A stretch of 8,191 bases of DNA from Actinomycetota bacterium. GTDB lineage: Bacteria > Actinomycetota > Actinomycetes > Actinomycetales > Microbacteriaceae. How positions within the stretch are numbered: the first letter of the stretch is position 1; every line of letters begins with the position of its first letter. The DNA lies in contig WLDR01000062.1 in assembly GCA_009704705.1 (NCBI GenBank), forward strand, positions 1 to 8,191, written 5' to 3'. Shown in pieces: positions 1 to 5,432 of the stretch. Below the pieces are notes generated by a model. That model worked only from the letters and a program-made list of their open reading frames with translations. It did not search any database and was not told the origin of the DNA. A program made the translations under genes and the position numbers.

Positions 1-136
1 GGGGCGAGACGATGGCGCGGTAGGTTCGCAGCACAATCACCCCAACGTTCCGGGGAACAAGCGCCAGCGTTTTGCCCACCAGAGCCACAGCAGATGTCCG
101 GTTGGGCCCAGTGGGTGACGGCTTCGCGCCCGTCAT
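1..136 (-). CDS. yidD: YidD membrane protein insertion efficiency factor (5' part)
   Basis: Only the first 45 codons lie in the window; the gene continues past the left edge. Reading leftward from ATG at 136-134, the product starts MTGAKPSPTG and reaches LRTYRAIVSP at the edge. That last stretch is the conserved YidD lead-in, which in the family is followed by a Cys-containing motif (not visible here). YidD is a small membrane-associated protein thought to help YidC insert proteins into the inner membrane. The start overlaps the rnpA stop in an ATGA (136-133), which implies translational coupling. The order rpmH-rnpA-yidD is the standard one, with yidC normally next. The first 15 or so residues are polar and Pro-rich before a hydrophobic stretch (VALVGKTLALVP). 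Identification rests on the motif plus context. Confidence 0.88.
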   Translation of the reverse strand, partial: MTGAKPSPTGPNRTSAVALVGKTLALVPRNVGVIVLRTYRAIVSP

Positions 137-495
137 GAAGTAGTCGCCTTGTGAAGCAAGCGTCGCAGCTCGGCTTCAAGTTGGCCAAAGGATGCCCCAC
201 TACAACTCGGCGCCGCGCGAATGACGATGTCTACACCAGGCTCGAGATTCGTCGTGCTGACCAGTGCCCGTAACCGTCGCTTAACTCGATTGCGAATAAC
301 AGCCCCGCCAACGGCCTTGGAGACAACAAACCCGGCACGTGCCTGTGGGATCGAGGCAACGGAAGAAGACTCGCCACCCTGGCCTTCGCGCGCAAGCACA
401 TGCACCGTGACGTATTTTCCCGAGTAACGGTCGCCACGACGAACAACCCTCCTAAAATCAAGAGGGTTGACCAGTCGGTGTGCCCGAGTGAGCAC
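133..495 (-). CDS. rnpA: Ribonuclease P protein component
   Basis: Encodes 120 residues, a normal length for the protein subunit of RNase P, which helps the catalytic RNA (rnpB) remove 5' leaders from tRNA precursors. The hallmark basic helix is present: FVVSKAVGGAV at 56-66 followed by IRNRVKRRLR at 67-76, with the RNR motif at 68-70. The N-terminus (LTRAHRLVNPLDFRRV) and the GVDIVIRAAP segment (87-96) also match the family. A Gly/Ser-rich stretch at about residues 38-48 looks like a flexible loop. The start is GTG at 495-493, the only usable start after the upstream in-frame TAG of rpmH. No strong Shine-Dalgarno sequence is visible, so translation probably depends on ribosomes finishing rpmH 9 nt upstream. 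It overlaps yidD by 4 nt. Confidence 0.97.
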   Translation of the reverse strand: MLTRAHRLVNPLDFRRVVRRGDRYSGKYVTVHVLAREGQGGESSSVASIPQARAGFVVSKAVGGAVIRNRVKRRLRALVSTTNLEPGVDIVIRAAPSCSGASFGQLEAELRRLLHKATTS

Positions 496-504
496 TGCCG
501 TTAA

Positions 505-642
505 CTACGCCGAAAGTTCGGTGCGGCCCTTGCGGCGGCGGGCCGACAGAATGGCACGACCGGCGCGGGTACGCATACGAAGACGGAAGCCGTGAACCTT
601 CGCGCGGCGGCGATTGTTCGGCTGAAAAGTGCGCTTGCTCAT
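505..642 (-). CDS. rpmH: 50S ribosomal protein L34
   Basis: Encodes 45 residues starting MSKRTFQPNNRRRAKVHGFR and ending TELSA, an essentially complete match to bacterial L34, a very basic protein of the large ribosomal subunit. The length is typical for Actinobacteria. ATG at 642-640 is preceded by a good Shine-Dalgarno sequence, GGAGA (minus strand, 652-648), 5 nt upstream. The stop is TAG at 507-505. It is the first gene of the leftward rpmH-rnpA-yidD unit, with a candidate promoter at 752-723. The next gene, rnpA, lies in the same reading frame, with only TAG TTA ACG GCA between the last L34 codon and its GTG. Confidence 0.98.
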   Translation of the reverse strand: MSKRTFQPNNRRRAKVHGFRLRMRTRAGRAILSARRRKGRTELSA

Positions 643-663
643 TGTGTTCTCCGTTTCAGTTCA

Positions 664-686
664 CGGTTCACAAGATCGACGAACCG
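664..686 (-). repeat. Inverted repeat in rpmH leader
   Basis: CGGTTC (664-669) and GAACCG (681-686) form a perfect 6-bp inverted repeat with an 11-nt loop, between the predicted rpmH transcription start and its ribosome binding site (652-648). It could fold in the rpmH 5' leader. Next to it, GTTCAC occurs twice (659-664 and 666-671). No function can be assigned, and a repeat of this size can arise by chance. Confidence 0.3.
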
Positions 687-698
687 CGAGAAAATTCA

Positions 699-714
699 TG
701 GCCCCCTCGGGCCA
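699..714 (-). repeat. Short GC hairpin near the rpmH 5' end
   Basis: TGGCCC (699-704), a 4-nt loop (CCTC) and GGGCCA (709-714) make a perfect 6-bp stem. If rpmH transcription starts near 716, as its promoter candidate predicts, this stem would sit at the extreme 5' end of the rpmH mRNA, where hairpins can protect against decay. No T-run follows on either strand, so it does not look like an intrinsic terminator. The role is inference only. Confidence 0.35.
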
Positions 715-722
715 ACTTGTTA

Positions 723-752
723 ACGGTACGCGGTTACGGGGCAGTCGGTCAA
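723..752 (-). promoter_or_regulatory. Candidate rpmH promoter
   Basis: On the minus strand, TTGACC (752-747) as -35 and TACCGT (728-723) as -10 are 18 nt apart. The -35 differs from TTGACA only at the last base, and the -10 fits the loose TAnnnT pattern of actinobacterial housekeeping promoters. Transcription would start near 716, giving a leader of about 73 nt before the rpmH ATG. Assigned by eye; no experimental support. Confidence 0.5.
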
Positions 753-779
753 ACTGAGGTGTTTCGCCCATCCCACATC

Positions 780-808
780 TTGCGTTTATCCACAGGAGTC
801 GCTACCGT
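780..808 (+). promoter_or_regulatory. Candidate dnaA promoter containing a DnaA box
   Basis: TTGCGT (780-785) and TACCGT (803-808) are 17 nt apart, with a start predicted near 815 and a leader of about 108 nt. The -35 is poor (3 of 6 consensus bases), but the -10 hexamer is identical to that of the divergent rpmH candidate. A perfect DnaA box fills the first nine bases of the spacer (786-794), so bound DnaA would compete with RNA polymerase. Autoregulation of dnaA through boxes in its promoter is established in other bacteria; here it is inferred from geometry. Confidence 0.45.
786..794 (+). promoter_or_regulatory. DnaA box (perfect)
   Basis: TTATCCACA, an exact match to the TTATNCACA consensus, located upstream of dnaA inside the spacer of its candidate promoter. 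Probably an autorepression site, and possibly also part of an extended origin. Confidence 0.75.
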
Positions 809-816
809 CAAGGAAG

Positions 817-825
817 TTATCCCCA
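817..825 (+). promoter_or_regulatory. DnaA box (one mismatch)
   Basis: TTATCCCCA differs from TTATCCACA at one base. It lies just downstream of the predicted dnaA transcription start, in the same orientation as the perfect box at 786-794 and 31 nt from it. The same variant recurs in the dnaA-dnaN gap at 2427-2435, which argues that it is a real weak site. Confidence 0.5.
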
Positions 826-922
826 ACCGGAAATCTTCACACCTCGGGGCGGATTACGTCCCTATTCTTGCGGAATGAATTCTTCCGCAGCATCTCTCAA
901 TCGAACATCTCGGGAGAACTTC

Positions 923-2323
923 ATGTCTGACGACGCACTCGCCCTCACCTGGTCCTCCGTGCTCAGCGCCCTTGCCGACGATGAGACGGTGACACCCGCT
1001 CTCTACGGATTTGCAACCCTCATTGAGCCGCGAGGGATCATGGCGGGCACGATTTATCTTGAGGTGCCAAACGACTTCACGCGAAGCATGGTTGAGCAGC
1101 GCTTGAGGGATCCTCTCTTCACGGCTCTCGGCTCGCTCGGGCCAGATGCCGAAGTTTCGTCGTTCGCGATCGTCGTTAATGCTGAGCTTGCCGATCGTGT
1201 TCCGGAGAAAGAAGAACCAGTCGTCGAGGTTCCAGAGCCCGTTGCTGCGAAGGCAGAATCCCCCAACGTTAATTCGGACTCTCGCTTGAACGCCAAATAC
1301 ACCTTTGACAGCTTTGTCATTGGTGGCTCAAACCGATTCGCACACGCAGCAGCCGTCGCCGTCGCCGAAGCTCCAGCCAAGGCATATAACCCGCTTTTCA
1401 TCTACGGAGAATCTGGTCTGGGAAAAACGCACCTCCTTCACGCGATTGGCCACTATGCCGAAAGCTTGTATCCAACAATTCGAGTCAAATACGTCAGCTC
1501 CGAGGAGTTCACGAACGACTTCATCAACTCGATCGCAAACAACCGTGGCACCGCTTTTCAATCGCGATACCGGAATATCGACATTCTCCTCATTGATGAC
1601 ATTCAGTTCCTTCAAGGAAAAGCTGAAACGCAAGAGGCCTTTTTTCATACGTTCAACACGCTCCACGACCACAACAAGCAGGTAGTGATTACGAGTGACT
1701 TGCCGCCGAAGAGCCTGACTGGCTTCGAAGACCGGATGCGCACACGCTTCGAATGGGGCCTCCTCACCGACGTTCAAACACCCGACCTCGAGACTCGAAT
1801 CGCCATTCTTCGAAAGAAGGCCGAGAAAGAGAAGCTCAAGGCGCCCGACGAAATCCTGGAATACATCGCCAGCAAAGTCACAAGCAACATTCGCGAGCTT
1901 GAAGGAACTCTCATTCGAGTAACGGCGTTTGCAAACCTAAACAAGTCCGCCGTCGATTTGCCGCTCGTGCAGACCGTTCTCAAAGACATCATCACGCTGG
2001 ACGAAGACAACGTCGTATCGCCGATCGACATTATGAATACGACGGCAGATTACTTCCGTCTATCCGTTGATGAATTGACAGGTACCTCGCGCGCTCAAGC
2101 CCTCGCCACAGCTCGACAGATCGCGATGTACCTGTGCCGTGAGATGACAAACTTGTCATTGCCAAAAATTGGTCAGCTCTTTGGCGGCCGAGACCACACA
2201 ACGGTTATGCACGCGTGTAAGAAAATCGCGGAGCTCATGAAAGAACGTCGATCCATTTATAACCAGGTCACTGAGCTGACTACACGCGTACGTCAACGCT
2301 CCCAGTTCTCCCGATCCACCTAG
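923..2323 (+). CDS. dnaA: Chromosomal replication initiator protein DnaA
   Basis: The 466-residue initiator binds DnaA boxes, melts the origin and recruits the helicase. Domain I spans about 1-85. Domain II is a short acidic, Pro-rich linker (about 90-120, with EKEEPVVEVPEPV), unlike the long linker of Streptomyces. The AAA+ domain III begins near NAKYTFDSF (123-131) with Walker A GESGLGKT (162-169), Walker B ILLIDD (221-226), sensor I VVITSD (254-259), the arginine-finger segment RMRTRFEWGL (271-280) and sensor II REL (324-326). Domain IV ends in the DNA-binding signature GGRDHTTVMHA (421-431). ATG at 923 is chosen because GGGAGAA lies 5 nt upstream. An in-frame ATG at 875 would add 16 residues but has no ribosome binding site. 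The gene is intact, and boxes at 786 and 817 suggest autoregulation. Confidence 0.98.
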   Translation: MSDDALALTWSSVLSALADDETVTPALYGFATLIEPRGIMAGTIYLEVPNDFTRSMVEQRLRDPLFTALGSLGPDAEVSSFAIVVNAELADRVPEKEEPVVEVPEPVAAKAESPNVNSDSRLNAKYTFDSFVIGGSNRFAHAAAVAVAEAPAKAYNPLFIYGESGLGKTHLLHAIGHYAESLYPTIRVKYVSSEEFTNDFINSIANNRGTAFQSRYRNIDILLIDDIQFLQGKAETQEAFFHTFNTLHDHNKQVVITSDLPPKSLTGFEDRMRTRFEWGLLTDVQTPDLETRIAILRKKAEKEKLKAPDEILEYIASKVTSNIRELEGTLIRVTAFANLNKSAVDLPLVQTVLKDIITLDEDNVVSPIDIMNTTADYFRLSVDELTGTSRAQALATARQIAMYLCREMTNLSLPKIGQLFGGRDHTTVMHACKKIAELMKERRSIYNQVTELTTRVRQRSQFSRST

Positions 2324-2361
2324 AAGTCGCTTTAATCAAAACCTGTTTACTATCTTTCCCC

Positions 2362-2370
2362 TGTGGATAT
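2362..2370 (-). promoter_or_regulatory. DnaA box (one mismatch)
   Basis: TGTGGATAT on the plus strand reads ATATCCACA on the minus strand, one base off TTATCCACA. It is 12 bp (start to start) from the perfect box at 2374, in the same orientation, an arrangement that would favour cooperative binding. Confidence 0.6.
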
Positions 2371-2373
2371 CAT

Positions 2374-2382
2374 TGTGGATAA
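2374..2382 (-). promoter_or_regulatory. DnaA box (perfect)
   Basis: TGTGGATAA on the plus strand is TTATCCACA on the minus strand, an exact consensus match. It is the strongest box in the dnaA-dnaN gap and probably the anchor of the origin complex on the dnaA side. Confidence 0.8.
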
Positions 2383-2407
2383 AGCCACGGCGCGCCGAGT
2401 CGGGTTG

Positions 2408-2436
2408 TTGACGAACCGAAAACAATTGGGGATAAC
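2408..2436 (+). promoter_or_regulatory. Possible rightward promoter within oriC
   Basis: TTGACG (2408-2413) and GATAAC (2431-2436) are 17 nt apart and resemble -35 and -10 elements. The -10 overlaps the DnaA box at 2427-2435. A transcript from here would start near 2443, cross the AT-rich tract and reach dnaN after about 240 nt. It could drive dnaN or act as origin transcription. No clearly better promoter is visible nearer dnaN, but the match may be fortuitous. Confidence 0.35.
2427..2435 (-). promoter_or_regulatory. DnaA box (one mismatch)
   Basis: TGGGGATAA on the plus strand is TTATCCCCA on the minus strand, the same variant as at 817-825. It faces the same way as the two boxes at 2362 and 2374. 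Confidence 0.5.
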
Positions 2437-2542
2437 GACCTCACTACCCAAAGAGCCGCGACCACTACTCGGTAGGCCGCCCACGCGCGGTACACATGTG
2501 ACACCCGTGTAGTTCGAAACACGTGACCGGGTCGCGGCGAAC

Positions 2543-2561
2543 TTCTCCACATTTCCCCACA
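2543..2561 (+). promoter_or_regulatory. Two tandem imperfect DnaA boxes next to the AT-rich tract
   Basis: TTCTCCACA (2543-2551, one mismatch) and TTCCCCACA (2553-2561, two mismatches) follow each other in the same orientation, 10 bp apart (one helical turn), and abut the AT-rich tract. They face opposite to the boxes near 2362-2435. A pair touching the unwinding element is where DnaA filaments are expected to start melting. The weak matches suggest low-affinity, ATP-DnaA-dependent sites, which is inference. Confidence 0.5.
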
Positions 2562-2597
2562 GGTTAAGAAGATTAACAGTTAAGAGTTAAATAGATA
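2562..2597. other. Candidate DNA unwinding element
   Basis: This 36-bp tract has 9 G/C (25 percent), far more AT-rich than its surroundings. TTAA occurs four times, at 2564, 2573, 2580 and 2587, the last three spaced 7 bp apart. The heptamer GTTAAGA appears at 2563-2569 and 2579-2585, and GTTAAAT at 2586-2592. Its position directly beside the tandem boxes at 2543-2561 is what a DnaA-melted element would show. Confidence 0.65.
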
Positions 2598-2683
2598 CCC
2601 CGTCATAACGTTGAGAAATCCCCACGAGACGAGTCGCTACAAAGCAGTAGCATGAAAGACCCGTCATCAATCAAGGTGGAGAT

Positions 2684-3826
2684 GTGAAGTTTCAAGTCAA
2701 CAAAGACGTACTCAGCGATGCGCTTTCTTTCGCCGTCAAACTCTTGCCCGTGCGCACCTCACTTCCATTACTTAGTGGCGTTCTGATTGAGGCTTCTGCC
2801 GAGGGCGTCAAGTTTTCAACCTTTGACTACGAAACCTCCGCTCAGACCTCAGTAACGGCGACGGTAGATCAACCAGGCCGCGTGCTTGTTCTAGGTCGGC
2901 TGCTCAACGAAATTGCGGGCCGGCTACCCGCAGCACCGGTTTCTTTTGAACTTGTGGACAACAAAGTAGTGCTCTCCTGTGGGTCTGTCACTTTTTCACT
3001 TCAGTGCATGCCGGTGGAGGAGTACCCCACAGTCCCTCAGGTTGAGGGCGTAACTGGACAGGTCCCTGGCGAAGAATTTGCTGCTGCAATTTCACAGGTC
3101 GTTGTCGCAGCGTCTCGCGAAGACAGCATGCCGGTGATCATTGGGGTCCAACTCGAGATTTCTGGAACAACCTTGAGCATGATGGCCACAGACCGTTATC
3201 GAGTTGCGATTAAGGATGTTCCTTGGGACTCCGGGAACGAGCCAGTTGAACACACAGCACTGGTGCCAGCTCGCACGATGCAAGAAATTGGAAAGACGTT
3301 TGGATCTGCGGCAGGAATCAGCATCACCCTGGCAACGAAAGATGACCGAGAGGTCATTGCGTTTCACGCCGACGACAAAACCGTGACGTCACTATTGATT
3401 AAGGGAACCTTCCCGCCGGTTCGCCGCCTTTTCCCCGAGGTTGTCGAAAACTTCGCGGTCGTCAATACGGCCGAGCTGATTGAAGCTACCCGCCGAGTCA
3501 AACTGGTTGTTGAACGCGAGGCCGCACTCAAGTACACCTTCCGAGATAACAGCATCACTCTTGAGGCGATCGGCGGCGAGCAGGCGCAGGCGTCTGAAAC
3601 TATTGCTGCCGCAATCACCGGCCTGGAATTGACGGTCTCACTGAAGCCCGATTTGCTCCTTGATGGGCTCAATGCGGTTCACTCCGAATTCACGCGGCTA
3701 GGTTTCAACAGCGGCGACAACCCGAGCAAACCGGGGCCCGTTTTGATTACCGGACACACGTCGAAGGGTGAAAACTCTGACCCGGCTTACCGGTACCTAT
3801 TGCAGCCAAACCTTCTTTTGCGTTAG
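2684..3826 (+). CDS. dnaN: DNA polymerase III sliding clamp (beta subunit)
   Basis: The 380-residue clamp dimerises into a ring that tethers replicative and repair polymerases to DNA. Three repeated clamp folds are expected at about 1-120, 125-250 and 255-380. Recognisable segments include the N-terminus MKFQVNKDVLSDAL, LPLLSGVLIEA (27-37), ATDRYRVA (168-175) and GTFPPVRRLFP (241-251). The start is GTG at 2684 with AAGG (2673-2676) 7 nt upstream; an ATG two bases earlier is out of frame and followed at once by TGA. The C-terminus YRYLLQPNLLLR departs from the common YLLMPxRL ending that lines the partner-binding pocket. recF follows after 14 nt. The gene is intact, and a perfect TTGTCCACA lies inside it on the minus strand (2953-2961). 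Confidence 0.98.
   Translation: MKFQVNKDVLSDALSFAVKLLPVRTSLPLLSGVLIEASAEGVKFSTFDYETSAQTSVTATVDQPGRVLVLGRLLNEIAGRLPAAPVSFELVDNKVVLSCGSVTFSLQCMPVEEYPTVPQVEGVTGQVPGEEFAAAISQVVVAASREDSMPVIIGVQLEISGTTLSMMATDRYRVAIKDVPWDSGNEPVEHTALVPARTMQEIGKTFGSAAGISITLATKDDREVIAFHADDKTVTSLLIKGTFPPVRRLFPEVVENFAVVNTAELIEATRRVKLVVEREAALKYTFRDNSITLEAIGGEQAQASETIAAAITGLELTVSLKPDLLLDGLNAVHSEFTRLGFNSGDNPSKPGPVLITGHTSKGENSDPAYRYLLQPNLLLR
2953..2961 (-). promoter_or_regulatory. Intragenic DnaA box (perfect, TTGTCCACA)
   Basis: TGTGGACAA on the plus strand is TTGTCCACA on the minus strand, the form preferred in Mycobacterium and Streptomyces origins. It sits about 270 bp inside dnaN, within codons for L-V-D-N. It could be an auxiliary DnaA-binding site near the origin or a coincidence of coding sequence. 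Confidence 0.35.
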
Positions 3827-3840
3827 TTGAGGTCGCTCAC

Positions 3841-4956
3841 GTGCATCTCACGCGACTTCGCCTGAGTAACTTTCGAAACCACGAGCACACCGATCTGGAG
3901 TTGGGCGTAGGTATCTCCGTTTTTGTTGGACCAAACGGTCAAGGCAAAACCAACGCCGTCGAAGCTGTGAATTTTCTTGCGAGTGGGGCCTCACACCGAA
4001 CGCACAACTCGCTCGCGTTGGTCAAGCAGAACTCTCCCAGCGCAGTCATCAACGCCGACTTTGTCAGTGGTGAAAGACGACTCAATGTGGATGTTCAAAT
4101 CGAATCGGCCGGTTCCAATAAGGCTCGCGCAAACGGAAACAACATTCGTATTCGAGAATTGTCCAGATTCGTCCACACCGTGCTGTTTGCCCCTGAGGAC
4201 CTTCGGCTTATCCGGGATGACCCCGATGAGCGAAGAACCTTTCTTGACGGTGTCATTGAGGTGCTTTCGCCCCGCATGATTGCCGTTTTCTCCGACTACG
4301 AACGCGTTCTGAAGCAACGAAACAGTTTGCTCAAATCACTCCGCGCCCTTCCGAAGTCTCAACGAGATCCAGGAACCCTCGATTTGTGGGATGAAAAGCT
4401 TGTTGAAATCGGATCGGAGATTCGGGTGGCGCGAATGTCAGCGGTGTCCGCTCTGCGTGAACCACTGGCTCACGCTTACCGCCAGATTGCCGGGGAAGAC
4501 CATCGAACGGAGATAGCGCTCGTCTCGAAAGCAGACGATTTGGCAGAGGAACACGCGGAGCGCGATGACGCTCGGCGCACCCTCAGCATTGCCCTGCAGG
4601 CGACGCGAGACCTAGACATCGAGAAAGGCCTTTCCCACGTCGGCCCGCACCGAGACGACGTGTTGTTCTCGTTGAATAGCCTGCCCACAAAGGGTTACGC
4701 CAGCCACGGAGAAACATGGTCGTATGCGCTTGCCCTCAAGCTCGCCGTTGCAGAACTCATTCGAACGGGGGATCTCGGCGACCCGATCTTGATTCTGGAC
4801 GATGTCTTCGCGGAACTAGACAACTCGCGGCGCGATCGGCTTGCGGCGGCGGTTCAATCCTTTGAGCAGGTTCTCGTGACCGCGGCAGTTGTCGCAGACG
4901 TGCCGGACCTAGGGTCCTACAAGCAATTCAACGTGCTTGCGGGAGTTGTCTCATGA
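3841..4956 (+). CDS. recF: DNA replication and repair protein RecF
   Basis: The 371-residue SMC/ABC-like ATPase binds gapped DNA and, with RecO and RecR, helps load RecA at stalled forks. Visible motifs are the N-terminal LRLSNFRNHE (6-15), Walker A GPNGQGKT (30-37), FAPEDLRLIR (116-125), GPHRDD (268-273), the ABC signature region YASHGETWSYALALKLA (286-302) and Walker B with D-loop ILILDDVFAELD (316-327). Length is normal. The start is GTG at 3841 with GAGG (3829-3832) 8 nt upstream. The stop overlaps the dciA start in an ATGA (4953-4956). Many actinobacteria carry gnd between dnaN and recF; here the two are directly adjacent, so dnaN-recF-dciA look like one operon. Confidence 0.98.
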   Translation: MHLTRLRLSNFRNHEHTDLELGVGISVFVGPNGQGKTNAVEAVNFLASGASHRTHNSLALVKQNSPSAVINADFVSGERRLNVDVQIESAGSNKARANGNNIRIRELSRFVHTVLFAPEDLRLIRDDPDERRTFLDGVIEVLSPRMIAVFSDYERVLKQRNSLLKSLRALPKSQRDPGTLDLWDEKLVEIGSEIRVARMSAVSALREPLAHAYRQIAGEDHRTEIALVSKADDLAEEHAERDDARRTLSIALQATRDLDIEKGLSHVGPHRDDVLFSLNSLPTKGYASHGETWSYALALKLAVAELIRTGDLGDPILILDDVFAELDNSRRDRLAAAVQSFEQVLVTAAVVADVPDLGSYKQFNVLAGVVS

Positions 4957-5432
4957 CCGACGACGGACTCGCAATCAGCACATATCTTCGCCTCAAAACG
5001 CTGTGGACAGGCAGCCCCGCGACACGGCGCAAACGTGCCAAGCAAAAACCGACCGGATCGGAACCGTTTACCGCCGGCCGTGACCCGGTGTCTGCCGCGG
5101 ATGCGCTGGTGGGAGTAGCCAGCCAACTCGGCTGGGAACAAACCCTCGCCCAGGCCACTCTCGTCACCGACTGGGAGAACCTCGTGGGGCCGGAGACTGC
5201 CCAAAACTCCCGCATCGAGAAGTTCGATGACGGTGTGCTGACTGTCCGATGCTCGTCGACAGCGTGGTCGACTCAACTCAATTTCATGGCCGTCGACATT
5301 CGTACGAAGGTTCTTGCCGAGCACCCGGATGCTGGAGTCGAAAAAATCACGTTCATTGGGCCCAACGCCCCCTCCTGGAAACGTGGCCCAAAATCGGTTC
5401 CAGGGCGTGGCGCGCGCGATACTTACGGCTAA
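4953..5432 (+). CDS. dciA: DciA-family (DUF721) helicase-associated replication protein
   Basis: The 159-residue protein belongs to the DUF721/DciA family, found between recF and gyrB in actinobacteria. DciA interacts with the replicative helicase DnaB and is needed for initiation in bacteria lacking DnaC/DnaI-type loaders. The N-terminal third is basic and probably disordered (RRKRAKQKP at 25-33), leading to PFTAGRDP (38-45). The KH-like domain is at about 47-136, with LVTDWENLVG (70-79) and the signature GVLTVRCSSTAWSTQLN (94-110). The tail RGPKSVPGRGARDTYG (144-159) is basic and Gly-rich, as usual in actinobacterial members. ATG at 4953 overlaps the recF stop by 4 nt and has GGGAG (4941-4945) 7 nt upstream. 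The function is by family, not shown for this protein. Confidence 0.93.
   Translation: MTDDGLAISTYLRLKTLWTGSPATRRKRAKQKPTGSEPFTAGRDPVSAADALVGVASQLGWEQTLAQATLVTDWENLVGPETAQNSRIEKFDDGVLTVRCSSTAWSTQLNFMAVDIRTKVLAEHPDAGVEKITFIGPNAPSWKRGPKSVPGRGARDTYG

Larger units (their letters stand above)
2324..2683 (+). other. oriC: Probable origin of replication (oriC)
   Basis: This 360-bp gap between dnaA and dnaN contains no credible gene and is the usual oriC location in Actinobacteria. It holds two adjacent leftward-facing DnaA boxes at 2362-2370 and 2374-2382 (the second perfect), a weaker leftward box at 2427-2435, and two rightward-facing imperfect boxes at 2543-2551 and 2553-2561. A 36-bp tract at 2562-2597 with 9 G/C follows directly and is a good unwinding element. 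The middle part (about 2440-2540) is GC-richer and carries CACNNGTG-type palindromes. Genes on either side point away from the region. Box number and quality are modest compared with high-GC actinobacterial origins. Assignment is by position and motifs. Confidence 0.85.

Noticed and set aside
642..878. A 78-codon plus-strand open frame upstream of dnaA
   Set aside because: It begins inside the complement of the rpmH start, runs through the divergent promoters and DnaA boxes, and has no recognisable product.
875..922. An upstream in-frame ATG for dnaA giving 16 more residues
   Set aside because: No Shine-Dalgarno sequence precedes it, whereas ATG 923 has GGGAGAA at good spacing and gives a typical DnaA N-terminus.
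2386..2404. GGCGCGCC palindrome after dnaA, considered as part of a dnaA terminator
   Set aside because: It is an 8-bp self-palindrome with no loop and no downstream T-run, located next to a DnaA box.
2350..2552. Two minus-strand open frames (66 and 60 codons) in the dnaA-dnaN gap
   Set aside because: They lie across the DnaA boxes and overlap each other in different frames. The encoded sequences resemble no family I know, so they are chance frames inside the origin.
2615..2623. AAATCCCCA as an additional DnaA box
   Set aside because: It has three mismatches to TTATCCACA, too weak to separate from background.
4159..4177. Two near-DnaA boxes 10 bp apart in recF (TTGTCCAGA and TCGTCCACA)
   Set aside because: Each has a mismatch, both lie in codons for a conserved RecF segment, and they are about 1.8 kb from the main origin boxes. 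Chance is the simpler reading.
5002..5010. One-mismatch DnaA box (minus strand CTGTCCACA) in dciA
   Set aside because: A single imperfect site within coding sequence with no other boxes nearby.
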